Positions 8,235 to 15,825 of a stretch of 64,000 nucleotides of DNA are shown here, piece by piece. The stretch is taken from assembly GCF_002591975.1 (NCBI RefSeq), contig NZ_NVQE01000008.1, positions 103,850 to 167,849 of the forward strand. Reading direction: 5' to 3'. This DNA is from Mycobacterium neglectum. Lineage in GTDB: Bacteria > Actinomycetota > Actinomycetes > Mycobacteriales > Mycobacteriaceae. The position numbers and the translations under genes are program-made. The notes under the pieces are model-generated. The model was not told the DNA's origin. It saw nothing but the letters and a program-made list of their open reading frames with translations, and ran no database searches. Every line of letters starts with the position of its first letter. The first letter of the stretch is position 1.

Positions 8235-8654
8235 CTAGACCGGCTGGAAGGCGAAGGTGACGATCTCGTTGCCCTCGTCGTCGGTGGTGAACGGCACCAT
8301 GGTCAGCTCGACCGGCATGCCGAATTGCAGCTTTTCGGGGTCGTTCTCGGTGAGCCGACCCTCGACGCGAATCACGTCATCGAGCTGGACCAGACCGACG
8401 CCGAACGGCACGAAGTCCTTACCCGTGGGCCCCTTATAGGGGGCGCCGGGCGGGAAGCCCTGCGTGGTCCATGCGACGAGCGTGCCGCTGCGGGGAAGCC
8501 GCACGTCGGACATGTCGCCGCCGCTGCACTTCGGGCAGCGCTGCTGGACGGGGAATGTGGTCGCTCCGCACGCACCGCAGCGACTGCCGATCAGCTGCGG
8601 GTTCTCGTCGGGCCACGTGGAGATCTCGGGGGCGAGCGCCTTCTGTGTGGACAC
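8235..8654 (-). CDS. DUF35 OB-fold/zinc-ribbon protein (acyl-CoA-associated)
   Basis: 139 residues. The N-terminal rubredoxin-like zinc ribbon has the pairs CGAC and CPKC at about residues 26-43, followed by an OB fold (GTLVAWTTQGFPPG and PFGVGLVQLDD). DUF35 proteins partner thiolase-like enzymes or MaoC-type hydratases, where the OB fold binds the CoA moiety. It is the first gene of a two-gene operon with the thiolase-fold enzyme. The GTG start follows a TATCGT hexamer by six bases without a ribosome binding site, so the message may be leaderless. Confidence 0.88.
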   Translation of the reverse strand: MSTQKALAPEISTWPDENPQLIGSRCGACGATTFPVQQRCPKCSGGDMSDVRLPRSGTLVAWTTQGFPPGAPYKGPTGKDFVPFGVGLVQLDDVIRVEGRLTENDPEKLQFGMPVELTMVPFTTDDEGNEIVTFAFQPV

Positions 8655-8660
8655 GGGGTG

Positions 8661-8697
8661 ACGATAATCGGAAATGACGTTCTCGTCTAGAGAGAAC
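8661..8697 (-). promoter_or_regulatory. Promoter and 19-bp inverted repeat of the DUF35-thiolase operon
   Basis: The -10 hexamer TATCGT (minus strand, 8661-8666) ends six bases before the GTG at 8654. Upstream of it lies GTTCTCGTCTAGAGAGAAC (8679-8697), whose arms GTTCTC and GAGAAC are perfect inverted repeats seven bases apart. The repeat would cover the -35 region, suggesting repression. A second repeat with the same architecture is at 10505-10523. Confidence 0.55.
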
Positions 8698-8802
8698 CAT
8701 GTGGGCTTCAGCGGTGCGGCCTGCTCGCGGCCCGCGCATGTCGGCCTCGATCGTGGCGGTAGTTGACGAAGACTGCGGGCGTTGTAAACCCTCGGCGTGC
8801 GT

Positions 8803-8808
8803 TAGCCT
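8803..8808 (+). promoter_or_regulatory. Putative -10 element of a leaderless promoter
   Basis: TAGCCT ends six bases before the GTG at 8815; no Shine-Dalgarno sequence precedes the start. Confidence 0.4.
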
Positions 8809-8814
8809 GCCCGT

Positions 8815-9228
8815 GTGGACGCCGATAAAGCGCAGATCGCAGACGTTCTGATCCGCTACGCCACCGGAATCGACTTCAAGGACTGGGCGCTACTGCGTAC
8901 CTGCTGGACCGAGGATGTCGACTGCGACTACGGCGAGGTCGGGCGGTACTCGGGCGTCGACGCCATCACCGACCTCATGACTCAATTGCACGACGCCATG
9001 GGGCCGACGTACCACCGGCTGACGAACTTCGCGATCACCGTCGAGGGGGATCGGGCCACTGCACGGTCCTACGTTCACGCCGTTCTCCAAGCGGTCCCCG
9101 ATGACCCCGGCAGTTGGGTTGAGGCGCTTGGGCATTACGACGATGAACTCGTTCGAACGTCCGAAGGCTGGCGAATCTCCCGCCGCGCAACGAACATCGC
9201 CCGTGTGCAGGCCGGCGGTCGCTCGTGA
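8815..9228 (+). CDS. SnoaL-like / NTF2-fold protein
   Basis: 137 residues with the cone-shaped SnoaL/ketosteroid-isomerase pattern: an N-terminal helix (IADVLIRYATGIDFKDWALLRTCW), a Tyr/Asp-lined pocket (DCDYGEVGRYSG) and closing strands (HRLTNFAITVEGDRATARSYV). Members act as isomerases, cyclases, dehydratases or pure binding proteins, so the reaction is not predictable. It starts with GTG after a -10-like hexamer and overlaps the next gene by four bases (GTGA), so the two are translationally coupled. It is divergent from the DUF35-thiolase operon across a region carrying the 19-bp repeat, suggesting joint control. Confidence 0.8.
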   Translation: MDADKAQIADVLIRYATGIDFKDWALLRTCWTEDVDCDYGEVGRYSGVDAITDLMTQLHDAMGPTYHRLTNFAITVEGDRATARSYVHAVLQAVPDDPGSWVEALGHYDDELVRTSEGWRISRRATNIARVQAGGRS

Positions 9229-9755
9229 GCATCCTGCCTGGACCCATCCGTCAGATCGGTTACATCGTCGAGGATCTGGATGCGGTGCTCGGGCCCTGGA
9301 TCGACCTCGGTGTCGGCCCGTTCTTCGTCATGCGCGGAATCCCGATTCGCGCGTCCTACCGCGGCCAGCCGTGCGAGGTCACGATCTCGATGGCGTTGGC
9401 CAACAGCGGGGAGATGCAGATCGAGCTGATCCAGCAGGAGTGTGACACCCCGAGCATTTACACCGAGTTCCTGGCGGCCAGTGGCCCCGGGTATCACCAA
9501 CTTGCTTACTGGACCGACGATTTCGACGCCACGATGGCATCGGTGCGGGATGCCGGCTGGTCGGTGGTGTGGCTCGGTGACGAGGACGTCGGTACGCGGT
9601 TCGCCTACGCCGAGCAGCCGAATGGGCCCACCCACGTTTCGCAGGTCATCGAGATCATGGAGGACAACGAAATCACCTCCGGCATGGGCAAATTCGTCCG
9701 CGAGGCAGCCGTCGACTGGGACGGCAGCGATCCGATCCGCCCTCTCGGAGCCTGA
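9225..9755 (+). CDS. VOC-fold (glyoxalase/epimerase-like) protein
   Basis: 176 residues. The paired beta-alpha-beta-beta-beta modules of the vicinal-oxygen-chelate fold are visible: IRQIGYIVEDLDAVLGPW at the N-terminus, IELIQQ closing the first module, GYHQLAYWTDDFDATM opening the second. Methylmalonyl-CoA epimerase is the closest pattern in length and layout. Possible metal ligands are the Glu of IELIQ and the His of GYHQL. It is coupled to the SnoaL-like gene by a GTGA overlap and is five bases from the convergent hydratase stop. An acyl-CoA or cyclic ketone substrate is inferred from context. Confidence 0.8.
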   Translation: MSILPGPIRQIGYIVEDLDAVLGPWIDLGVGPFFVMRGIPIRASYRGQPCEVTISMALANSGEMQIELIQQECDTPSIYTEFLAASGPGYHQLAYWTDDFDATMASVRDAGWSVVWLGDEDVGTRFAYAEQPNGPTHVSQVIEIMEDNEITSGMGKFVREAAVDWDGSDPIRPLGA

Positions 9756-9760
9756 GCGAC

Positions 9761-10477
9761 CTACTTGCCGCGCTTCATCACCTTGTCGGCAGCGGCCCAG
9801 TGTTCGTCGGAGACCCACAGGCGGGCAAAGGCGGCAACGGCCTCGTCGGTCGTCGCTCCCTTCATCACGCGCTTGATCTCACCGGCCGGACGGCTGGCCA
9901 GCGCACGGGCGAGGTCGCGCCAGCCGCCATCGAACGACGCACGCGGAATGACGCGGTCGACCAGTCCGATCCGTTCGGCTTCCGCGGCGCCGATGATGGT
10001 GCCGGTGCCCGCCAACAACAGGGCCTTGCTGTAGCCGACCAGCGCCACCAGCCTTTCAGCCCCACCCCACGCCGGCATGATCTCCAGCGACACTTGGTTG
10101 AAGCCGATTTTGATGTCATCGGCGGCGACCCGGATATCGGCCGAGACCGCGAACTCGGCGCCCCCGCCCAACGCGTGCCCGTTCACCGCCGCGATCGTCG
10201 GTCCTGCAAAGCCGGCGATCCGGTCGCAGATGGCCCGCATCCGGAAAGCCATCGCCGACGCGTCGCGTTCGGTGCGTAGTGCGCTGAGTTCCTTGAGGTC
10301 GCCTCCTGAGACGAACGCACGATCACCCGCGCCGGTGATGACGAGCGCACGCGCGCCATCTGCACCGTCGAGCGCCTTCTCCAGTTGGTCCATCGTCTCG
10401 AGTGAGATGGCGTTGCGGGCATGCGGTCGGTCGATCGTGATGACCGCAAGGCCGTCGTCCAACTCGAGATCGATCAT
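9761..10477 (-). CDS. Enoyl-CoA hydratase/isomerase (crotonase family)
   Basis: 238 residues from an ATG preceded by GGAG at good spacing; a longer in-frame extension to 10588 overlaps the divergent ligase promoter and is rejected. Crotonase motifs are present: the CoA-binding ARNAIS near residue 20, the first oxyanion region FVSGGDLKEL, and the second HALGGGAEFAVSADIRVA with the GGG turn. The catalytic Glu pair of true hydratases is not clearly matched, so isomerase or hydrolase activity is possible. Divergent from the acyl-CoA ligase, with an ATTCTC-N7-GAGAAT repeat between them. Confidence 0.88.
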   Translation of the reverse strand: MIDLELDDGLAVITIDRPHARNAISLETMDQLEKALDGADGARALVITGAGDRAFVSGGDLKELSALRTERDASAMAFRMRAICDRIAGFAGPTIAAVNGHALGGGAEFAVSADIRVAADDIKIGFNQVSLEIMPAWGGAERLVALVGYSKALLLAGTGTIIGAAEAERIGLVDRVIPRASFDGGWRDLARALASRPAGEIKRVMKGATTDEAVAAFARLWVSDEHWAAADKVMKRGK

Positions 10478-10504
10478 CAAGCGTTCTCCGTCTTCGGTAT
10501 TGGC

Positions 10505-10523
10505 ATTCTCTCTGGCGGAGAAT
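10505..10523. promoter_or_regulatory. 19-bp inverted repeat between hydratase and ligase genes
   Basis: ATTCTCTCTGGCGGAGAAT has perfect six-base arms (ATTCTC and GAGAAT) separated by seven bases, the same layout as 8679-8697. An additional GTTCTC half-site begins 22 bp to the left (10483-10488). The 82-bp divergent region is short, so one bound regulator could affect both promoters. Confidence 0.5.
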
Positions 10524-10559
10524 AGCATCGGTGCCCGACGCGGAGGAGCGGCAAAGCCC

Positions 10560-12098
10560 ATGCGAAGAATCCCCGAGTACCTGACCAAACGCTATGTAGC
10601 CGAAGGGTGGTGGACGCAGGAGACGCTCGGGGATCTGGTGGCCGGCGGACTGGCGGCCAACCCGGCCACGGCCTTCCGTGTGCATTCGGAGGTGCGTCCG
10701 TTCTCCGGCACCTTCGCCGACGTCGAGATCCAGGCCCGCAGGCTGGCCGCGGGACTGCGGTCGCGCGGCGTCGCCGCGGGCGACGTCGTAGCCATCCAGC
10801 TGCCGAACTGGATGGAGGCCGCCGCGGCATTCTGGGCCTCGACCTTCCTCGGCGCGGTGACCGTGCCGATCGTGCACTTCTACGGTCGCAGGGAACTCGG
10901 CCACATCATGTCGACGGCCCGGCCGAAGGCCTTCATCACCACCGCCGAATTCGGCCGGATGACGTTCCAGGCCGACCTGTGCGCAGACGTGCCGATCGTC
11001 GGTCTGGTCGGCAGCACATACGACGACCTCCTTGCCGACGATCCGATGACGGGCACCCTCGGCGCGGACCCCGCCAGTCCCGCGCTGATCGCGTTCACGT
11101 CGGGCACGACGAGCAACCCCAAGGGCGTCATCCACAGCCATCAGACGCTCGGCTTCGAGACGCGTCAGCTCCTCGAGAACTATCCACCCGACCGCGGCAG
11201 GCAGCTGACCGCCACTCCGGTCGGCCACTTCATCGGGATGCTCGGCGCCTTCCTCATCCCGGTGCTCGAAGGCGCGCCCATCGATCTGTGCGACGTGTGG
11301 GATCCGGGCCGGGTACTCGAGCTGATCGAACGCGACGGGTTGTCGATCGGCGGCGGGCCGCCCTACTTCGTCACCAGCGTGCTCGATCATCCGGACTGCA
11401 CGCCGGACCACATTCGCCACTTCACGACGGTCGGGCTCGGTGGCTCGACGGTTCCCGCCGCGGTGACCCGCCGGCTGGCCGACCTCGGAATGTTCGTCTT
11501 CCGCTCCTATGGCAGCACCGAGCATCCGTCGATCACGGGCTCGCGACGCAGCGCGCCGGAGGACAAGCGGCTGTTCACCGACGGTGATGTCCGGCCGGGA
11601 GTCGAGATCCGCCTTGGGCCCGACGGCGAGATCTTCAGTCGCGGGCCCGATTTGTGCCTCGGCTACACCGACGATTCCATGACCGAGCGCGCGTTCGACC
11701 CGGATGGCTGGTATCGCACCGGTGACGTCGGCGTGCTCGACGACGACGGCTACCTCACCATCACCGACCGCAAGGCCGACGTGATCATCCGCGGCGGTGA
11801 GAACATCAGCGCGCTCGAGGTCGAGGAGGTGCTCCTCGGCATGGCCGCCGTCGTCGAGGCCGTCGTGGTGGCGGCACCCGACAACCGTCTCGGCGAGCGT
11901 GCGGCCGCGGTGTTGCGGGTTCGAGATGGCCACGACATGCCGACACTCGACGAGGTCCGTGCCCATTTCAAGGCGGCAGGTGTCGCGGTCCAGAAATGGC
12001 CGGAGGAGCTCCATCGTGTCGCCGACGGCGAAGACTTTCCGCGCACCGCGAGCGGCAAAGTGCAGAAGTTTCGCGTTCGCCAGAACATTCAGGCGTGA
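10560..12098 (+). CDS. Acyl-CoA ligase (AMP-binding, FadD-like)
   Basis: 512 residues from the ATG after a GGAGGAG ribosome binding site (10542-10548). The P-loop-like A3 motif FTSGTTSNPKG is near residue 179, the A5 region reads RSYGSTEHPS, the A7/A8 hinge is GWYRTGDVG and DRKADVIIRGGENIS, and the C-terminal catalytic Lys sits in PRTASGKVQK. The enzyme should activate a carboxylic acid as acyl-AMP and transfer it to CoA. The SxNP variant of the A3 loop and the EHPS segment resemble mycobacterial medium-chain or aromatic-acid ligases rather than long-chain FadDs, but the substrate is undetermined. A second ligase lies 1.3 kb downstream. Confidence 0.9.
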   Translation: MRRIPEYLTKRYVAEGWWTQETLGDLVAGGLAANPATAFRVHSEVRPFSGTFADVEIQARRLAAGLRSRGVAAGDVVAIQLPNWMEAAAAFWASTFLGAVTVPIVHFYGRRELGHIMSTARPKAFITTAEFGRMTFQADLCADVPIVGLVGSTYDDLLADDPMTGTLGADPASPALIAFTSGTTSNPKGVIHSHQTLGFETRQLLENYPPDRGRQLTATPVGHFIGMLGAFLIPVLEGAPIDLCDVWDPGRVLELIERDGLSIGGGPPYFVTSVLDHPDCTPDHIRHFTTVGLGGSTVPAAVTRRLADLGMFVFRSYGSTEHPSITGSRRSAPEDKRLFTDGDVRPGVEIRLGPDGEIFSRGPDLCLGYTDDSMTERAFDPDGWYRTGDVGVLDDDGYLTITDRKADVIIRGGENISALEVEEVLLGMAAVVEAVVVAAPDNRLGERAAAVLRVRDGHDMPTLDEVRAHFKAAGVAVQKWPEELHRVADGEDFPRTASGKVQKFRVRQNIQA

Positions 12099-12146
12099 GT
12101 CGGGAACAGGTGCATGAGAACGCCATTACCACTCGGCCGTAAAACC

Positions 12147-12179
12147 TTGTTACGGTGGCACTAGGAGAATAGGATTCTC
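12147..12179 (+). promoter_or_regulatory. SigA-type promoter overlapped by a perfect 15-bp palindrome
   Basis: TTGTTA (12147-12152), a 17-bp spacer and TAGGAT (12170-12175) make a good housekeeping promoter. The perfect palindrome GAGAATAGGATTCTC (12165-12179) is centred on the -10, so a bound protein would block polymerase. Transcription should start near 12182. A strong AAGGAG ribosome binding site (12190-12195) lies six bases before the ATG of the amidohydrolase. Confidence 0.65.
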
Positions 12180-12201
12180 GTAAGAGGATAAGGAGTCTTT
12201 C

Positions 12202-13392
12202 ATGGGCCAGCTGTCGCACCGGGTCGACATTCCGTTTCCGCTGTTCGACGCGGACAACCATCTTTACGAGCCGCCAGAGGCGATGACCAAGTACCTGCCC
12301 AAGGAGTACAAGGACGTCGTCCAATACGTCGAGATCAACGGCCGTACCAAGATCGCGCTGAAGGGCCAGATCAGCAACTACATCCCGAACCCCACCTTCT
12401 CGGTGGTCGCCAAGCCGGGCGCCTGGGAGGAGTACTTCAAATTCGGAAACCCCGACGGCAAGAGCAAGCGTGAACTCTTCGGTGAGCCGATGCGCGCCAT
12501 TCCGGCGTTCTTCGAGCCCGCGCCACGGCTGGAGAAGATGAACGAGCTGGGTCTCGACCGTTCGCTGATGTTCCCGACGCTGGCCAGCCTGATCGAGGAG
12601 CGTCTCTCCGATGACCCGCTCGCGATCCACGTCATCATCCACGCGCTCAACGAGTGGCTGCACGAGGTGTGGGGCTTCAACTACAAGAACCGCATCTTCA
12701 CCACCCCGGTGATCACCCTGCCCATCGTCGAGAAGGCGATCGAGGAGTTGGACTGGGCGGTCAAGCGCGGTGCCCGCGCGATCCTCATCCGCCCCGCGCC
12801 GGTGCCCGGGTTCCGCGGCCCGCGGTCCTTCGCGCTGCCCGAGTTCGACCCGTTCTGGCAGAAGTGCGTCGAGTACGACGTCTTCGTAGGCATGCACTCC
12901 AGCGACAGCGGTTACTCCCGCTACACCTCGGAGTGGGACGGCGCCGCGCAGGAGATGCTGCCCTTCCAGACCAACGCGATGTCGATCCTCAACGAGTGGC
13001 GGCCGATTCAGGATGCCGTGGCCTCTTGGGTGATTCACGGTGCACTGTTCCGGTTCCCGAAGCTGAAGGTCGGCATCGTCGAGGCGGGTTCGAAGTGGAT
13101 GTTCCCGCTGCTGGACTCCATGGCCGAGGTCTACAAGAAGGCGCCAGAAGCCTTCCCGGGCAACCCGATGGAGGAGATCAAGAACCGCATCTTCGTCAGC
13201 CCGTTCTACGAGGAGGGCATCGACGATCTGATCAACCTGATCGGCGTCGACCAGGTGCTCTACGGCTCGGACTGGCCGCACCCCGAGGGGCTTGCGGAAC
13301 CGACCCACTATGTGACCGCGCTCGAGCACCTCTCCATGGAGGATCAGGCGAAGATCATGGGCGGCAACCTCGGTCGCCTCGTCACCGTGTGA
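12202..13392 (+). CDS. Amidohydrolase family 2 (metal-dependent hydrolase/decarboxylase-like)
   Basis: 396 residues. The metal-site opening FDADNHLYEP is near residue 15, and YGSDWPHPEG near residue 355 carries the C-terminal metal-binding Asp. The fold is the ACMSD/LigW-type amidohydrolase barrel, whose members are hydrolases or decarboxylases. Many mycobacterial copies of this type sit beside CoA ligases and P450s, and their substrates are largely unknown. Its stop overlaps the GTG of the next ligase (GTGA), so the two are co-expressed and probably act in one pathway. Expression is likely controlled at the palindrome over its -10. Confidence 0.88.
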   Translation: MGQLSHRVDIPFPLFDADNHLYEPPEAMTKYLPKEYKDVVQYVEINGRTKIALKGQISNYIPNPTFSVVAKPGAWEEYFKFGNPDGKSKRELFGEPMRAIPAFFEPAPRLEKMNELGLDRSLMFPTLASLIEERLSDDPLAIHVIIHALNEWLHEVWGFNYKNRIFTTPVITLPIVEKAIEELDWAVKRGARAILIRPAPVPGFRGPRSFALPEFDPFWQKCVEYDVFVGMHSSDSGYSRYTSEWDGAAQEMLPFQTNAMSILNEWRPIQDAVASWVIHGALFRFPKLKVGIVEAGSKWMFPLLDSMAEVYKKAPEAFPGNPMEEIKNRIFVSPFYEEGIDDLINLIGVDQVLYGSDWPHPEGLAEPTHYVTALEHLSMEDQAKIMGGNLGRLVTV

Positions 13393-14852
13393 CGGATAGG
13401 AAACCCTTCAAGACCATCCCCGAGATGGTCTTGAGCGCGGCGGACCGCTTCGGTGACGCAGAAGCGGTTGTCGACGGTCCGCTGCGCCTCAGTTTCATCG
13501 AGATCGTTGATCGGATTCGTTGCGCAGCAGGCGCCTTCGCGGATTTCGGCATCGTCAAGGGTGATCGGGTAGCGATCTGGGCGCCCAACTGCGCAGAATG
13601 GATGATCGCCGCATTCGGCCTGCTCACCGCTGGCGGAGTGCTCGTTCCCGTGAACACGCGCTTCAAAGCCGAAGAAGCAGCCGACATCATCGGCCGCAGT
13701 GGGGCAAAGGCGGTAGTGGCCCAGAAGGGATTCCTCGGCCAGGACTACTCCGCCCCCGCAGGTGTGCCCGTGATCGACCTGAAGTCCGACTTCCTTTCCA
13801 GCGGTTCACCGTGGGAGGTCCACGGCCTGGAGGGCTCGGACATCTCCGACATCATCTTCACCTCGGGCACAACCGGGCGTCCGAAGGGTGTGATGATGAA
13901 CCACCGTCAGAATCTGCGCCTCTACGCCGAATGGTGTGAGCTCGCGGACCTGCGCGCGGGTGACCGCTATCTGATGGTCAACCCGTACTTCCACACCTTC
14001 GGTTACAAGGCGGGGCTGATCGCCTCGTTCACTCGGGGCGCGACCATGGTTCCGGTGGACGTCTTCGATGTCGAGCGTGTCGTGGAACTGATTGCCGCCG
14101 AACGGATCACGATGCTTCCGGGGCCGCCCACGCTATATCACTCATTACTGGCGGTCGCCGACAAGAGCAAGCTGTCCACTCTGCGCGCGGGCGTGACCGG
14201 CGCGGCCGACATCCCGGTGGAACTGGTCCGCCGAGTACATGAGGAGTTGCCCTTCCAAACGCTGGCCACCGGCTACGGCTTGACCGAGGCGGGCACGGTG
14301 ACGCTGTCGAGACCGGGCGACTCCTTCGAAGACATCGCGACCACCGCCGGAACGGCGTGCGACGGAGTCGAGGTCCGGATCGCCGACGACGGCGAGGTGC
14401 TGGTGCGTGGTTACACCGTGATGCAGGGTTACCTCGACGATCCAGTCGCCACCGCCGAAACGATCGACGACGACGGCTGGCTGCACACCGGCGATCTCGG
14501 CACGCTTGACGCCGCTGGACGGCTGCGGATCGTCGGCCGCAAGAAGGACATGTACATCGTCGGCGGCTTCAACGCCTATCCCGCGGAGATCGAGGGTTAT
14601 CTGCTGGAGCATCCAGCCGTCGCGCAGGCGGCCGTGATCGGCGTGCCGGATGAACGGATGGGTCAGGTGGGCAAGGCGTTCATCGTCGCCAAGGCGGGTG
14701 GACCGGCGATCAGCAGCGACGATCTCATCGAGTGGAGCCGCCAACGAATGGCGGGTTTCAAGGTGCCCCGGTATGTAGAGTTCCTCGACAAGCTGCCGTT
14801 GAACGCCACCGGCAAGGTGGTCAAGGATGACTTGCACAAACGAGACCGCTGA
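13389..14852 (+). CDS. Acyl-CoA ligase (FadD3-like)
   Basis: 487 residues, starting at the GTG that overlaps the amidohydrolase stop by four bases. Motifs: FTSGTTGRPKGVMM near residue 158, YGLTEAG near 297, WLHTGDLG near 364, RKKDMYIVGGFNAYPAEIE near 383 and the catalytic Lys in NATGKVVK close to the end. The short N-terminus (PEMVLSAADRFGDAEAVVDG) resembles FadD3, which activates the steroid ring-CD propanoate HIP, but other FadDs share it. Translational coupling to the amidohydrolase points to one pathway. Substrate unproven. Confidence 0.88.
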   Translation: MTDRKPFKTIPEMVLSAADRFGDAEAVVDGPLRLSFIEIVDRIRCAAGAFADFGIVKGDRVAIWAPNCAEWMIAAFGLLTAGGVLVPVNTRFKAEEAADIIGRSGAKAVVAQKGFLGQDYSAPAGVPVIDLKSDFLSSGSPWEVHGLEGSDISDIIFTSGTTGRPKGVMMNHRQNLRLYAEWCELADLRAGDRYLMVNPYFHTFGYKAGLIASFTRGATMVPVDVFDVERVVELIAAERITMLPGPPTLYHSLLAVADKSKLSTLRAGVTGAADIPVELVRRVHEELPFQTLATGYGLTEAGTVTLSRPGDSFEDIATTAGTACDGVEVRIADDGEVLVRGYTVMQGYLDDPVATAETIDDDGWLHTGDLGTLDAAGRLRIVGRKKDMYIVGGFNAYPAEIEGYLLEHPAVAQAAVIGVPDERMGQVGKAFIVAKAGGPAISSDDLIEWSRQRMAGFKVPRYVEFLDKLPLNATGKVVKDDLHKRDR

Positions 14853-14920
14853 GCGTGCGCACAGCGTGTAAATAGCATTTCCGCAGGAAGGTCGGCATTT
14901 GTCGGGCCTGTGGAGGGAAG

Positions 14921-14938
14921 GTATCGTCGCGGCGATAC
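14921..14938. repeat. 18-bp inverted repeat downstream of the ligase gene
   Basis: GTATCG and CGATAC flank TCGCGG; only one base pair is mismatched. It lies 69 bases after the ligase stop and 57 before the next start. It could be the stem of a terminator without a T-run or an operator; the sequence does not decide. Confidence 0.4.
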
Positions 14939-14947
14939 GCAAAAAAG

Positions 14948-14962
14948 GATAATGGCATTCTC
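14948..14962. promoter_or_regulatory. Inverted repeat of the GAGAAT-N3-ATTCTC type
   Basis: GATAATGGCATTCTC is one mismatch from the perfect palindrome seen at 12165-12179. It lies 33 bp upstream of the Mce-associated membrane protein gene. Confidence 0.45.
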
Positions 14963-14994
14963 ATGAAAAGTAGGCATAGGACAAGGAGGTCGCC

Positions 14995-15825
14995 GTGCCG
15001 TCATTCAAGCGCCGTGCGTCGGTGACCGACCCTGATCCGGTCGAGGAATCGCCGAAGCCGCCGGACGCCCCGGTGAGCGACGCGCTGACCCTGGCTGAAG
15101 AGGCTGAGGCCGAGGCGGCTGAGGCCGAGGCGGCCGCCGCCGCGGCGCGCGCAAAGGCACGGGCGATCCGGTTGCGTCGCGAGGCGCAGGAATCCGAAGC
15201 CAGGTCCAAGGCGGAAGCCAAGGCCGAGGCCGAATCCGAGAGCCTGGAAGCGATGGCCGACGACGAGGCTGTTGTCGAGCTACCCGATACCGCCCGCGAC
15301 GAACAAGAGCAACACGCACCAGGCGGTCGCCGGTGGGGGCTCGTCCTCAAGATTGTCGCGATGACATTGGCGGTCCTCGGCACGGCCGCGCTGATCACGG
15401 TCAGCGTGCTCATGGTGAACCAGCACCGGAAGGCAGTCGCAACCCAACAGCTTGACGCGGAGTATCAAGCGGCCGGCAGGCAGAGTGTGGTGACCTTGAT
15501 GTCGTTGGACTTCAACAATGCCGAAGCCGACGTGGCGCGCATCATCGACAACACGACCGGCCAGTTCCAGAAGGACTTCCAGGACCAGCAGGCCGACTTC
15601 ATCAAGGTCGCCCAGGATGCCAAGGTGATCACCGATGTCAACGTCACCGCCACCGCGGTCGAGTCGATGACCCCGACATCCGCCGTGGTGCTCATTGCCG
15701 CCACCTCCCGAGTCACCAATTCCTCAGGCGCAAAACAGGAGCCGCGCGCATGGCGGCTGTCGGTCAACCTCGAACGGGTCGACGGCGGACAGGTGAAGAT
15801 GTCGAAAGTCGAGTTCGTACCGTGA
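14995..15825 (+). CDS. Mce-associated membrane protein (Mas family)
   Basis: 276 residues from a GTG with a strong AAGGAGG ribosome binding site five bases upstream. Residues 1-110 are a highly charged Glu/Ala/Arg-rich cytoplasmic region with a likely coiled coil. One membrane helix lies at about residues 115-140. The extracytoplasmic domain of about 130 residues has the NTF2-like pattern of Mce-associated proteins (FNNAEADVARIIDNTTGQFQ). Mas proteins stabilise Mce transporters, and orphan members (Omam) act away from mce operons. The gene is 11.5 kb from the mce genes at the left edge and is coupled to a second mas gene. Confidence 0.82.
   Translation: MPSFKRRASVTDPDPVEESPKPPDAPVSDALTLAEEAEAEAAEAEAAAAAARAKARAIRLRREAQESEARSKAEAKAEAESESLEAMADDEAVVELPDTARDEQEQHAPGGRRWGLVLKIVAMTLAVLGTAALITVSVLMVNQHRKAVATQQLDAEYQAAGRQSVVTLMSLDFNNAEADVARIIDNTTGQFQKDFQDQQADFIKVAQDAKVITDVNVTATAVESMTPTSAVVLIAATSRVTNSSGAKQEPRAWRLSVNLERVDGGQVKMSKVEFVP

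Noticed and set aside
7197..8690. 497-codon open frame opposite the thiolase-DUF35 genes
   Set aside because: Shadow of two well-supported genes in the opposite strand; no recognisable domain.
10077..10559. In-frame N-terminal extension of the acyl-CoA ligase over the hydratase gene
   Set aside because: It is antisense to a clear crotonase gene, has no family homology, and a good ribosome binding site marks the ATG at 10560.
10323..12014. 563-codon open frame antisense to the acyl-CoA ligase
   Set aside because: Low-complexity Arg/Ala/Gly translation without domain; the ligase motifs lie on the plus strand.
12654..13388. Long open frame upstream of the second ligase, overlapping the amidohydrolase
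   Set aside because: Arg/Gly/Pro-rich translation typical of a wrong frame in high-GC DNA; the ligase starts at the GTGA overlap.
14921..14938. Inverted repeat considered as an intrinsic terminator of the ligase gene
   Set aside because: It is followed by an A-run and not a T-run on the plus strand, so it is listed only as a repeat.
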